From: Arenicola marina
Lineage: Eukaryota; Annelida; Polychaeta; Arenicolidae
DNA: 64,000 nucleotides
Direction: 5' to 3'
NCBI GenBank assembly: GCA_964019135.1
Contig: OZ025258.1
Span: forward strand, 30,994,186-31,058,185
In this document: piece by piece, positions 12,101 through 23,140 of the stretch
How positions within the stretch are numbered: position 1 is the stretch's first letter
Layout: the number at the start of each line of letters is the position of its first letter
Notes under the pieces: model-generated
The model's database searches: none
Told to the model about the DNA's origin: nothing
Seen by the model: only the letters and a program-made list of their open reading frames with translations
Translations under genes and position numbers: made by a program

Positions 12101-15100
12101 AAACAACATGTTATTAATATTAGGCACCCCCCCCCTTCCCCATCTCTTCCCCTCCTCGCCTTCTCCTTGCCCCGCTCCCTATCCTCCCCGTCTCCTGGCC
12201 CCTCTCCCCCCACAGTGCCGATCCGCCTGGACGGGGGGTCGATGACGGCGTCCCAGGTGTGGGGGCGGCTCGAGGTGTTCTACGATGGACAGTGGGGCAG
12301 TGTCTGCAGTCACGGCGTCAGCGGCAGCGTCATCGCAAGGTGAGAGGTGTTGCCAAGAACGCTAGGGGTAAATGCAGATGTATTATCCCTAGCCAACGAA
12401 TCATAGGCCCTGACTGCAAGTCGGGCGTATCTTGAAGCGAATGTTCATACTGTATTGATAAATTTGTTAACTTTCTTGACGGATTTTGTAACGATTTTCG
12501 TCATAGTAGTTTTTGCCAAAGTCACGCAACTTACAGTCACGGTGCATGGATGGGCCCTAATTTGATACAGTTTGTTGGTGCTTGCATGGGTTATATTTTG
12601 GGGCTTCTATAGAGGCCTGCTCTCATACCTTTTTGTATCTAGTTAATCCCCGGGTGCAGCTGAGGCGTCACCGCGTGCAGTCTGCGGGACGTACGTTCCA
12701 TTGATATCGCTGGAATGTTTGATTTACTTGCAGTGTGGTGTGCCGTCAGCTTGGTCTGTATCACGGGGAGGTGCACACCGAGAGACCTCCCTGCCAGGGC
12801 ACAGGCCCCGTGGGGCTGGAGGGGCTGCAATGCGACTCTCAGGCCGACACTCTGGCCCTCTGTGACCACCAAGGATTCGGCATCACTTCCTGCTCGCAGT
12901 CCTCCGACATCACGATCACCTGCGACCGGTCACCCTTGACAACCGCACCGGCAACCACCCCGACAACCACTTCCCGCGCCACTACGACCACCACTACAGC
13001 CACAACCACCACCACGAGACCCACACCCCCGCCCTCTACCCCCAGCAATGGTAAGTTCTACAAGCAATGGTAAGTCGTTTTACCGGCAATGGTAAGTCGT
13101 TCTACCATTAATGGTATACCGTTGCACCAGCAATGGCATGTCGTTCCACCAGCAATGTTAAATCGCTCTACCAGCAATGGTAAGTGGTTTTTACCGGCAA
13201 AGGCACTTCGTTCAACCAACAATGGAGAATCTTTCTATCATTAATGGTAATTCTTTCCACCAGCTATGTAAAATCGTTCCACCAGCAATGGTAAGTCGTT
13301 CAACCGGCAATGGTAAGTCGTTCAACCAGTAATGGTAAGTCGTTTGACCAGCAATGGTATATCGTTCTACTAGCAATGGTAAGTCGTTTCACCAGTAATG
13401 GTAAATCGTTCAACCAGCAATGGTAAGTCGTTTGACCAGCAATGGTATATCGTTCTACTAGCAATGGTAAGTCGTTTCACCAGTAATGGTAAATCGTTCA
13501 ACCGCCGCAACAATCTCTTAACTGCGAGAATATTTCAATGTTCGGAAAGAATCACCTTAACAATAATCCTGCTCGTCTATGATGGTATTTTCTGCTGCTT
13601 CTGTGCAAATAGAGGCAAAATTGGGGATGACACTTCCGAGGACAATGAAATTGCTTGGTTGTAACTTGCCCCAGATGCAGGTGTACTAACAATGAATACA
13701 TGAAGTTTCTGTTCTTGTATTTCTCTCTCAAGATCTCGATATTCGTCTTGTTGACGGATTTACCGAGGGAGGGCGGATTGGAGGTCGTCTGGAGGTCAGA
13801 TATAACGGCGTGTGGGGTACGGTCTGCGACGACCGCTTCGGAAGACCAGACGCCCAGTGGGTACCCAAATCGGGATATGTGGAAGCATCCATCACTTAGA
13901 TATTGATGGAATAGAAGGCAACTAATTGTCTGGTGTGAAATCAATGTGGCTAAATTTGTAAACGACGTATTATCCCAAATAGCATGCTTCCCATCTCGAA
14001 TACAAAGACATATTACAGGTTATGGCACAATTGGCACATATATGCGGTGGAATACATACATACGTAAGCAACATTTCCTGTGCACAACTTCTGGATAAAT
14101 ATCACCATATTTTTACGTCAAGGTTGATACAAAGGTGGATGCTCTAGAAAAATGGGGGCGGGTGGGTAGGTAATAAAAGGGGGTCCAGTTGGGGTTTGGA
14201 GATGTAGGATTTAAAACAAAAATGGAGTCAGTTTGTGTTGGGTGATTTCTCCGGTAAAGTAACGACCGGTAAGAGAGGCCGAAGCACATCAATGGACCCG
14301 ACTCCTGATCTCCCACCCGCTGATTCAACGGAGAAACTAGTAAAATTATAATTTATTTGTCATCATTATTGTGATTCATGGGAGTGTCCAAAATGGTAGT
14401 GCGTTAGTTAGATTGATTTTATGTCGGATTGTATCTGTGATTTATGCTGAAAAAGAGTTTAAAAGATAAATCAGTGCCAGCTCTCTATTTTAGTATTATT
14501 TAATCCATGTTTATTTTGTCGGTAATAGCTATTATGACTGACGCTAATGCCATCCCTCCTCCCCCCCCCCTCTCTCTTTCGCTGCCAGGGTGGCGTGCCG
14601 CCAGCTGGGGTACAGCGGGGGTGCGAGCCTCTGCTGCGCCTCTTACGGCGCCGGTAGAGACCCGATCTGGCTGGACGACATCGAGTGTACGGGATCTGAG
14701 GCACATCTGGATCAGTGCCCCCACCGACAGCCCTGGGGAACCCACAACTGTCGACACTACGAAGACGTCGCCGTCATCTGCGACCTCGGGAGTCAACCTC
14801 CCCCGACACCTCCCTCGTCACCTCCCTCGTCACCGGCCCCGACACCGGTCCGCACGACAACACGCCCACCGGCACCGACCCCCGCGCCCACACCGCCCCC
14901 AACACCGAGCCCCACACCTGGAGCAAGTGCAGGTAGCTACGGACCACGTGCTGGAGTGTTTGTGTATCTGTTACAATGGCGCTTGTACACCACCGACCTG
15001 TTATGTTACTCGGTGGTATGCTACGAGGCGGCATGGTACGCCCGCGCTATGTTACACTACGGTATGTTACGCTGCGATACGGTACGCGTCGGTATAGTAC

Positions 15101-18100
15101 GCCGCGGTACGACATTCTGTACTCGCAGTCATTGCTGTTGAAATATCATATCATTATTCAATGTATTCAATTCACATTTAGCGGCTAGTGTCGAGCTGAT
15201 TTCGAGGCCAATTAATGCCTTTATTGCGCCGTGAAACTCAGTTCTTGAGTTATTGTTGACATATATGGCTGGCCGCGACACGCATCGACATATATATAAC
15301 AGGAGAGTTGAATGTCCCCACAGATCGCGTGCGGCTGGTCGGTCCTCGCCGGAACAGCGGACGGGTGGAGGTGCTCTACAACAACCAGTGGGGCACCATC
15401 TGCGAATCAGGGTGGGGCAACAACGACGCCAGGTGAGTCATCAACCCCCCCTTACAAAAAACAACCCTCTTGTGTACCACACTTTCACTTCCGGTCTGGA
15501 CTCCCACCGGTTTAAACACGATACAAAGGGGGCTTTCTTAAACGTTGCTCGTGTGCAAAGGTCCCGGATGTCGATGACGTGACCAGGCATGTATGGACAT
15601 TGTGATCCTGTTAACAGACTCAGATGTTCTCACTCAGATGAGTCACTAAACACTAAAATATGATAATAACTCTAAACTGAACCGCGGATGTATATAAAAA
15701 CGGGCTTCATGTAAACTTAAGAGCCGTTTCGGTCGGGCAACGGACTCCCTATGTCAACATCACGATGTAAACATCACGACGTGAACGTCACGACTTCTTA
15801 CAAGGAGGGAGAGAGAGGATGGTGGGGGGGGGGGAGGGGGTGGTGACTGAGATTATATGGCGTGGGATCGATAACATCGAGGTCAAGAGGTACAGTTGAT
15901 GTCCTCGCTAAGAGCAATGCCGCTGGCGAGGGTGGGAGGCAGTATATGGGGTCTGGAAGGGGGGTCCAGTGTCAATGCAGGGATTTGATCAAGTTCAGTG
16001 TTGTTGTTTTTTCTTTTAAAAAAGGACACTGTGTCGATGTAGCTTCGCTGTCGGAATTTAGGGGTAAATGTTGAATATCGATTTTTCAAATATGCCTGTG
16101 TCGCGTGTCTCCATTTACCCTGTCCGGACCCCTGTTATAATATATTATATGTGACGTACACTATCATAGCGTAGGGTGTCACTTGGTGGCTGTTTGATAT
16201 CCACACAATAAACTGGGTTCAATCCTCAGTACAAGCTGCCTGCTCCTGGGGCCTATCCAGGTTTTATTCATCCACGTATCCCAGGAAATAAGTATTGCCG
16301 CGGTTTACCCATATGTGTATAATGGTGGCCTACAACCCCGCCGTGTCTTTGTCAACCACTTTAGGGAGAAACTAAGGCGCCGTTTAAACATATGCATGGT
16401 GAGTGCACCTATGTGAATGCACAAATGATCCCGGAATACCCCCCCCCCCCTCCCTCTTCACTTGTCAAAAGCCATGTCGTAAATCATGAGGCATGATCAC
16501 GCAGAAAACCGCCCTTCAAAAGGCGAGCGGTGAATCGGGTCACTGCATGAGATTTAAGTGTCAGACTGTTTTATTTATAAAGGTATAAAAAACTGGCTGT
16601 TCAGGCATCCGAAGCGACGCTTATACAGACCTATACAGCCATCTATCACAGCATGTTATGAAAAAAAATTTCGTTAGCCATGTATCACAGCATGTCGCGC
16701 ACAGTTCTAACCTGCGGCTGTCTGCACTGTCTACAGTGGCGGATCCCGGATCTAAGTAGGCTTCACACCGCTGATTTGCACATACAGTGGCGGATCCAGG
16801 AATTTACGGAGGGTGGGGGAGGGGGGCATTTATGTAAGTACTATCCAGGCGCGAATCCAAGTGAGAAACTTGCGATTAGGGTGGGAAGGGGGGCGGAGGG
16901 AGGGGGGTGCTGTGAGGTTTTGCAGAAAGAGTAGTGACTGCGCCATGTACCCCCTGCTTCAGAGAAGGCGGGGGAGGGGGGGGGGCGAGCACGTGCGCCA
17001 TGTGCCCCCTCCCCTAGATCTAACAGTGGAGTTGCCCCCCTACCACCCTCCTTCCACATAAAAGTTAAAGGACTACTCGAGCTGCACGATATTTAAGGAA
17101 TGAATCTATGGTTGAGAAAAACAAATGAAACATAGGCGTAAGGAATGAGTCTATGAAATGCTCAAGGCATGAAGCTATGGCATGGCGCAAGGAAGGAAGC
17201 TATAGCATGGCGCAAGGAATGAGGCTATGGCATGGAGTGAGAAGTAATTTTGTGGCATATGGCAAGAAATAAATTTATTCCTCAGCTAAAAAAAAATGGC
17301 ATGGCGTAAGAAATGATAGCATGCAACATATCGAAGCTTAATGGATAAAGGGCGTGGCCAGAGAACACATATCGTCAAAACGTACCCATGCACTCCGTAC
17401 TCCGGCACACTACCTTGTGTGCTTTAATCCTACTTATGCCTCCATGTCGCAACAATTATATTTCATTTGTTATAAGCATGAATATTACGTGTCATATTAG
17501 TGTAATATCTGCATATGATATATTTACATACATACCTGCATTTAACGTGTTATGAGCTATTTTGGCATACGGCAAGGCTAAAATCGCTAATAAATTCCTA
17601 GATAGGCAATGATCCTAGATAAGCAATGACATGAAAGGTGTGAAACGTACGACCCGATGGTAAGGACTGATTGTACTGAGTGTGATTCGTTGTTCAGAAT
17701 AGGCCTACACGAAGCGTAAACAAAATCAACAATTTCGAGTGTAGTCTCTTACTTAAAACATACCACAATCTTCGAAACAATCATGATTATGAGAAGCACC
17801 AATTGATTGATTCAATCCCTAGTTCGCTCATCAACCGTTATGTGCTACGGTGTTCAGTTAAAAAAAAATCTAAACATTGTTTTCCTGTGTCTGTCTCGTT
17901 GTCAGGGTCACGTGCCGGACTCTGGGGTACGACCTGGGTTACGCCGTGTATTCGGCACCCTACGGCCAGGGCTCAGGAGAGATATGGTTCGAGAACACTG
18001 ACTGCTGGGGTCACGAGGCTGCCCTGCTGGACTGCGCCCACAGTGACTGGGGGTCGCCGAGGTGTGGGCACAACCAGGACGCCTCGGCTGACTGCTTTGA

Positions 18101-21100
18101 CGAGCGTGAGTATGCACTTGTATATATCGGTAAATAAATAATGAGATTCCATTTCACGCCATTCAGTTGGATAATCGTTGTGAGTTATGTGGCATTGGTC
18201 TTTGCACCGTCACAGCCGCAGCGTCACTCACACGGGTCCGGAAGTGTCGAATGTCGATTTTTCACGACGTTCCGTGTCACTTTTCGGCTAAATATCAGTA
18301 TCGTTTCTTCAAAAATCTGTGTCGATGTCGCTTTTTCAGATCCTCGGTTTCGGCATTCGGTGGTCAATGTCGAATGTCGATTTTTCAAATATGCCTGTGC
18401 CGCGTGTCGCCATTTACCCCTTACAGACCCCGAATCGCCGCACCGGGAACATGTTTTGGTATGTGTTTCAATTCCGTGTCGTACAGCTCATCGACTTCCA
18501 CATGCTTCCTGGGGGCCGGCCCGGTATATATATATGTATTATCATGATAAATCATAGAGAAATATGTAGACTAAGAAAGCCCCTGACGTGGGTGTTGCCT
18601 GTATGTACTAACTAGTGATGCTCCCTCCCACCACAGTGCCTGTGAGGCTGGTGGACAGCAGCGGCTCCACCCAGACCACATACGGCAGACTCGAGGTCTA
18701 CTTCGACGGCCAGTGGGGAACAGCCTGCGACCGAACTGGGCAGTACAGGGACACTATCGCCAGGTGCGCATCGACTGCACTCGGCCACCACTACCCCGCT
18801 ATGCCAACCTACTCGTTATCCCTCCACTCGGCCACCACTACCCCCTATGCCAACCTACTCGTTATCCCTCCAGTCCGTAGAAAGCTGCCGATTGTCCATG
18901 AAATTAAATTTATGTTCTACATGGAATGATTCTAAAATCGGAAGCTCTAAATTAGAAACTGGGTTGTGGAGATATGCTTGAGGGATATTATATGTCCCCC
19001 CCCCCTCCCACCCGATAACAGCTAAATAACAATTATATGTCGTCATATGTTGCATCCAATTAATTAACATTTTTTAGGTCTGGTTAAAGGGCTATGAGAT
19101 AGCTGAAATACGGGATATATTTGTGAAATTCGTCGCTCCAGAACTGTGTGCAACCAGCTTGGCCTCCGTGGCGGCTCCTTGTCCTGCTGCGCCTCGGGCG
19201 GGTCTGGACCAATCTGGATCAGCAACCTCGACTGCGCCGGAAGTGAACAGAGCATCGGCCACTGTTACCACAGAGAAGGCCTTGGAATTAATGCGTGTGA
19301 CCATAGCAACGACCTGATTGTACAATGTGAAGGTCAGCTTCCAGGTCCGACGCCACCGCCTCCTACAGGGACGCCAGGTAATTAGCACAGAACGGACTTT
19401 GAACCTAGAGATACTTTCAATCATGTTCCATTGATATTAAGTCCGGGATTATTTTTAACTAAACGTTAAAGAATGCGTGGTTGAGTCCCTTTAATAAGCT
19501 GAAAGTGAACAGATGAAGTGATGCTACAGACTGATGAAGGGCCAAACCAACTTCATGCAAAACTCGAGCTATTATTATGTGAGTTTGCTACCATTTCAAG
19601 TTTCAAGACCTAACGACTGGTTTTATGGTTGGACAATCGCAAGCTCTCCCACGTCTCATGAGCGTATCTTCACAATGGTGTCCCTTTTGACACTGTTTTA
19701 TTTCCTTTCAGACTCACGTCACGTGTGGTACAGTAAGTATACTTTTCAGATAAATGTATTAAGATGTGCTGTCAAATCACTAATGCGTGGAATAGTATAC
19801 CATTCATTTAAACTACGTCAGTCTAGGCATGGAGCTCTTCCCGACCCTTGTTTGTTAGGTGAACTGATTAATAATAGCGACATATTGACTGATGGGCGAA
19901 GCAACGCCTTCTTGATAAGGAAATGTTTCTTTATTCCAGATCTAACACATGTAAATAATGTTGGCAATAATGGGTTTTTTTTTCATCATCACATTTTCTG
20001 AAATGACGGATATAGTTTCCTCTTACTAAATCAAGATATAGGCATGGCAACAGGCTTAAGCCATTTTCTATTCATTTATCATCTGGCAGTATGGTTTGCT
20101 ATGATGTTTATCGCGGCAGCGTTTCGTCCAAGTCAGTGGCCACGCACCTCAAGCGAATATAGTATTAAGATACATGTTTATTTCGGTGTTTAGGAAGCGG
20201 TCAATGCGGCATAAGTAAATACCCTGACGCGGGGGACCTCTTCCTGTACCCTGGTTACATTGTCGGTGGTACCGCCGCCAGGTCAAACGAGTTCCCATGG
20301 CAGGTAAATCAGAAATCCGTGTTGCATAGATTAAACTGTCACTCGCAAGATAAAAAAGTTTATAAAGGAAGCTATTTGCGACACCAGAAGTAAAACACAG
20401 CACAGATCGACACAGTTTGGTCGAACGCGTGTAATGTTTGCTTGTGATCATTATAACATTACATGTCCGGGCGTAGCCAGCCGTACGCACTTACGCACGT
20501 GCGTACACATTGGGCCGTGTAAGCACGTGCAATCCTTGTGTTCAGGAGTTATTTGTTATTTCATGTGCAGTAGGTGCGTACACTTGCTCAAGTCCCTGCC
20601 TACGCCCCTGCATGTGATGTTGGGAACATAAATATTTATATATTTATATATAAGCATATATTTATCTATAAGCACACCCTGTTCGTTCACCTGGGCAAAT
20701 ACTGACGCATTGACCGACAACAAAATAAAGTGGACGCTGTACTTCGGTCAAAATTAAAGTAATTAGAACAGTATAGACGAGATTATACTGCCAACAAGAT
20801 GTATATTTATGTATAACTTGCCACTTTTCCCACGCATTGTGTCCATCTGTACATGTTGTTCTATTCGACAGGTCTCAGTACGCTTTTCACCAGGAACGGA
20901 TGGCAACTCACATTTCTGTGGCGGTGTCCTCATTAACCCTTACTGGATTCTATACGCGGCGCATTGTGACCAGTTTGCGTAAGTAGGGCAACAACCACTT
21001 AATATGCCCACTAAGCTATTCTGCATGGTTCATTCTGCGCGGTGTCAGCAATGTATGTGATACCATTAACCCTTCCCGAATCCTTTCTCGGCACCGCGAC

Positions 21101-22878
21101 CGCTGCACCTACGTACACAAGAACCACTTCCGTCGATATACCATGGCCATATATCATTTAGGTCTGTCCTCGATGTTCGAATGGTGGCTAAATGAGTTCA
21201 CCGAGTGGCCGCATCGCGCCCATAATTCCACATATGTTTTACAAATGCAAATACGGGGAAATGTCTCCTGTGAGTCAGTGTTTCATTTCATATAACGCGA
21301 TGTCATGGTAAAGACGACGCATCGAAAGACAAATGTACATATTGGTTGTTTTCGTTTCTTGGGCGAAGCTTTAGCCGCGATTATTAGGAACAGAAATGGT
21401 GAAAACATGAATAATGAATGAATGTATTATGTATTAATAGCGGCCAGCGAAGCATAGCAGTAATGGTGGGTGAGCACCGTCGGCAGGAAAGCGACGGCAC
21501 CGAGGTGGTGTATGAGGTCGAGCGACGTATCCGACACCAGCTATGGAATGACAACACGTTTGACTACGACATGTCCTTGTTACGACTGCGGTCCCCCGTA
21601 CGTCTCTCGGCCAACATCCAGCCGGCGTGCGCCCCCAACCCGAGCGACCTCTACGCCTATCGCAAGGCCGTTGTCAGCGGCTGGGGAGCCGTGCAGTTCG
21701 GTACGACTGGGTCCTTCTACTTAGTCATTTGCGGGAGGCGTCAAAAAAAAAATATAGTGATTTCGGTGATATCAAATCAACTGCTCAACTGCTTTGGAAT
21801 TTGTGAAGCTAGTCCCTCAACAAAACTATCAACTTATAATGAGGCCATTTCAGTCAAGCTATGTTGCCCTACTATAATAATTGGTTTTATAATGATAGAG
21901 ATTTTGACGATATCAATTCAACGGCTTTTTGACGTTGTAAAGCTATTCCATCAACTGTGCTCGAAGTATTGTTGCCATCAATGCAACATCGTCTGGCATA
22001 GTGAAGATGTTCTACTTCGCTGGATTCCCTAATAATGTAGGGACACCCTATGTCCCGTGTCACAAGTTAACTTCAATTCTCTACAGCGCTCGGTGTTCAA
22101 CATTGGGCAAACATTGGGCAAACATTGGGCAAACATTGAGCAAACATTGGGCAAACATTGGGCAAACATTGGGCAAACATTGGGCAAACATTGGGCAAAC
22201 ATTGGGCAAACATTGGGCAAACATTGGGCAAACATTGGGCAAACATTGGACAAACATTGGACAAACATTGGGCAAACATTGGGCAAACATTGGGCAAACA
22301 TTGGGCAAACATTGGGCAAGTGATTATGATTGTCGCGTGGTGATTTGACCTTCTTCAGGAGGCTACAGTGCCAACTCACTGCAGTTCACGACGCTCAACA
22401 TAACGACCAACAGCGAGTGTGCACAGACGCTGGGTAACATAACGCCTCGCATGGTGTGCGCCACGGACAACAGGGGCACGGTGGAGAGAGACGCCTGCCA
22501 GGTAAGCTGGGTCCCTGGACGTAACGTCCTGTAAACAAATTGTAAACTTCATCCCGAACTGATAAACAAGTGGCATTATGACAAACATGGTTGCTTAATG
22601 CTGGATTAGTAATACACATACTAACAGTACCGGTAGTAGTGTACATTGGTTAACATGGCAATATTATACTAGAAATCTGCCTCTCATTCCTCCCCATGTT
22701 GGTTGGTTTCCAGGGTGATTCCGGGGGTCCGCTGACGGTGAAGGAGAGTGACGGGGCCTTTGTTGTGATGGGGGTCGTCTCCTGGGGCATTGATTGCGCC
22801 AGCGGGTATCCCGGAGTGTACGCCCGGACCACGGCCTTCCTGGACTGGATCCACGGACACATCCAGAATGACATCTAG
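9085..22878 (+). CDS. Secreted SRCR-repeat serine protease (5 SRCR domains plus trypsin domain), 17 coding exons
   Basis: Modelled coding exons: 9085-9145, 9693-9807, 11578-11777, 12216-12339, 12734-13050, 13733-13856, 14589-14932, 15324-15432, 17906-18105, 18637-18763, 19142-19377, 19712-19732, 20194-20303, 20872-20978, 21441-21700, 22359-22501, 22714-22878. All have GT and AG borders, phases agree, and the sum is 2,763 nt (920 residues plus stop). Order: signal peptide (1-20), SRCR1 (about 22-122), SRCR2 (127-231), Thr-rich linker, SRCR3 (274-377), Pro-rich linker, SRCR4 (430-528), SRCR5 (532-634), short linker, protease (682-920). Each SRCR domain is split over two exons, as in group A SRCR genes. 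The architecture recalls neurotrypsin-like and other invertebrate SRCR proteases, but no kringle is present. It is probably an extracellular recognition or processing protease; the substrate is unknown. The 920-residue frame without a break argues that the gene is functional. Confidence 0.93.
9693..11777 (+). CDS. Exons 2-3: SRCR domain 1
   Basis: Exon 2 (9693-9807) gives LRLVGD, then [19 protein letters not shown] and DVPDAR, the standard first half of an SRCR domain. Exon 3 (11578-11777, exactly 200 nt) gives [13 protein letters not shown], a [11 protein letters not shown] core and an [12 protein letters not shown] end. Six cysteines are in group A spacing. Exon 3 ends CFNER, almost the same as exon 9 (CFDER), which is also 200 nt. 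This supports an internal duplication of the SRCR1-SRCR2 pair into SRCR4-SRCR5. Confidence 0.93.
9994..10333. repeat. C/G-rich MITE-like element with GGCGGATTCAGG / CCTGGATCCGCC ends, in intron 2
   Basis: AAAGGCGGATTCAGG at the left and CCTGGATCCGCCCCT at the right are inverted copies. The interior has long C runs and two copies of a segment containing GGTCGCAAG(C/T)TTTCAGTG. It belongs to the same general group as the elements at 2,514 and 27,070. It is non-coding. Confidence 0.6.
12216..13050 (+). CDS. Exons 4-5: SRCR domain 2 plus Thr-rich linker
   Basis: Exon 4 (12216-12339) encodes [23 protein letters not shown] and GSVIAR. Exon 5 (12734-13050) continues [31 protein letters not shown] and SDITITCD. 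A stalk of about 40 residues rich in Thr and Pro follows and is probably O-glycosylated. There is no linker between SRCR1 and SRCR2; the first stalk comes only after SRCR2. The exon ends at a GTAAGT donor whose surroundings are amplified into the 22-bp array that fills the start of the next intron. Confidence 0.92.
13044..13505 (+). repeat. 22-bp tandem array containing repeated 5' splice-site sequence, about 21 copies
   Basis: The unit is close to AGCAATGGTAAGTCGTTCWACC (W = A or T). The first unit overlaps the true exon 5 end, so the real donor (AATG followed by GTAAGT) is itself copy 1. By eye about ten of the 21 units keep a full GGTAAGT and most others keep GT (GGTAAAT, GGTATAT). The last eight units form two almost identical four-unit blocks. 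The unit length is not a multiple of three, so most alternative donors would change the frame. Confidence 0.92.
13733..14932 (+). CDS. Exons 6-7: SRCR domain 3 plus Pro-rich linker
   Basis: Exon 6 (13733-13856) is preceded by a textbook branch site TACTAAC at 13,684 and encodes [20 protein letters not shown] and [14 protein letters not shown]. Its donor is best placed as CA/GTGGGT, giving [13 protein letters not shown] across the junction. Exon 7 (14589-14932) carries the second half with an additional adjacent Cys pair (SLCCAS), then [23 protein letters not shown] and a Pro/Ser/Thr-rich stalk of about 50 residues. The proposed exon 7 donor (GTAGCT) is weak, so the exact end is less certain. 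Confidence 0.88.
15005..15115 (+). repeat. Degenerate ~20-bp tandem repeat in intron 7
   Basis: Several imperfect units related to CGGTATGTTACGCTGCGATA follow one another shortly after the exon 7 donor. The repeat is rich in GGTAYG and CGCGG. No function is suggested. Confidence 0.5.
15324..18105 (+). CDS. Exons 8-9: SRCR domain 4
   Basis: Exon 8 (15324-15432) encodes [20 protein letters not shown] and [15 protein letters not shown]. Exon 9 (17906-18105, 200 nt) encodes [31 protein letters not shown] and [16 protein letters not shown]. The exon lengths and the CFDER end match exons 2-3. The intron between them is long (2.5 kb) and carries MITE, microsatellite and 26-bp repeat material. Confidence 0.92.
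16069..16122 (+). repeat. Short dispersed repeat shared by introns 8 and 9
   Basis: The segment contains ATTTTTCAAATATGCCTGTG followed by CGCGTGTC and CCATTTACCC. A near copy lies at 18,370-18,421 in the next intron, where related GTCGATTTTTC motifs also occur near 18,250 and 18,330. It is probably a fragment of a dispersed transposon; no ends are visible. Confidence 0.6.
16785..17055. repeat. G-rich MITE-like element of the GGCGGATCCAGG type, right end unclear
   Basis: CAGTGGCGGATCCAGGAATT marks the left end and a second partial left end lies 50 bases earlier (16,734). The G-rich interior resembles the elements at 9,994 and 27,070. A clear right terminal repeat is not visible, so the right boundary is only estimated from the end of the G/C-rich stretch. 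It lies in intron 8 of the SRCR-protease gene. Confidence 0.5.
17095..17325 (+). repeat. Degenerate ~26-bp tandem repeat in intron 8
   Basis: Units related to AAGGAATGAAGCTATGGCAT followed by GGCGC repeat about seven or eight times with substitutions and length changes. Confidence 0.65.
18637..19377 (+). CDS. Exons 10-11: SRCR domain 5 plus short Pro-rich linker
   Basis: Exon 10 (18637-18763) follows a TACTAAC branch-site match at 18,606 and encodes [30 protein letters not shown] and DTIAR. Exon 11 (19142-19377) continues [31 protein letters not shown] and [12 protein letters not shown], then a short Pro-rich linker. Exon 10 resembles exon 4 (LP-[IV]-RL start, YFDGQWG). The second half has the same CCAS pair as SRCR3. 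Confidence 0.92.
19712..19732 (+). CDS. Exon 12: proposed 21-nt microexon
   Basis: A 21-base stretch lies between a strong acceptor (TTTTATTTCCTTTCAG) and a perfect donor (GTAAGT). It keeps phase 1 and adds DSRHVWY between SRCR5 and the protease region. Because it is phase-neutral it could be constitutive or skipped. The call rests on splice-site quality and phase only. Confidence 0.6.
20194..22878 (+). CDS. Exons 13-17: trypsin-fold serine protease domain
   Basis: Exon 13 (20194-20303) has a pro-region Cys (QCG) and the activation sequence YPGYIVGG, then FPWQ. Exon 14 (20872-20978) has [18 protein letters not shown] with catalytic His727. Exon 15 (21441-21700) has [10 protein letters not shown] with catalytic Asp775, the CAP cysteine that can bond to the pro-region, and VVSGWG. 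Exon 16 (22359-22501) has the 168-182 cysteine pair. Exon 17 (22714-22878) starts GDSGGP with Ser869 and ends TAG. Asp863 six residues before the Ser (DACQGDSGG) and SWG later predict trypsin-like Lys/Arg specificity. The residue before IVGG is Tyr rather than the usual Arg or Lys. Confidence 0.93.
22098..22320 (+). repeat. 11-bp tandem array in intron 15 of the protease gene, about 20 copies
   Basis: The unit is AACATTGGGCA, repeated nearly perfectly about 20 times; a few units read GAGCA or GGACA. It ends 38 bases before the exon 16 acceptor. Three units make 33 bases, so every frame is open, but the open frames are a by-product of the repeat. Confidence 0.95.
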
Positions 22879-23140
22879 AGGGATTACCAGGATACAATAC
22901 CGCAGTGACACTATGTATGGAGACGTGAATATGTGCGCAAGTCATCGTCATCCCGAATGCACGAAATGGATCAGTTTTTTTTGGACCCTCCAAGCGATGG
23001 AGATATCACGAATGACTAGATTTCTGTACCCCCTCCCCCCCAATGGCCCCAAATGGCTGCTTGAATTTTTTATCCACAGGATCTCGATTTTAACAGCACG
23101 ACTTTCCAAAGCATCTTATCTTGATCTGTCCCTGATGAAA

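Noticed and set aside
19534-20001. 155-codon plus-strand open frame in the intron region of the protease gene
   Set aside because: It overlaps the microexon in the wrong context, its frame does not match the exon phase, and the protein shows no domain.
22029-22379. Frames across the 11-bp array (for example 116 codons, minus strand)
   Set aside because: They are repeat-driven: three 11-bp units equal 11 codons, so all frames stay open.
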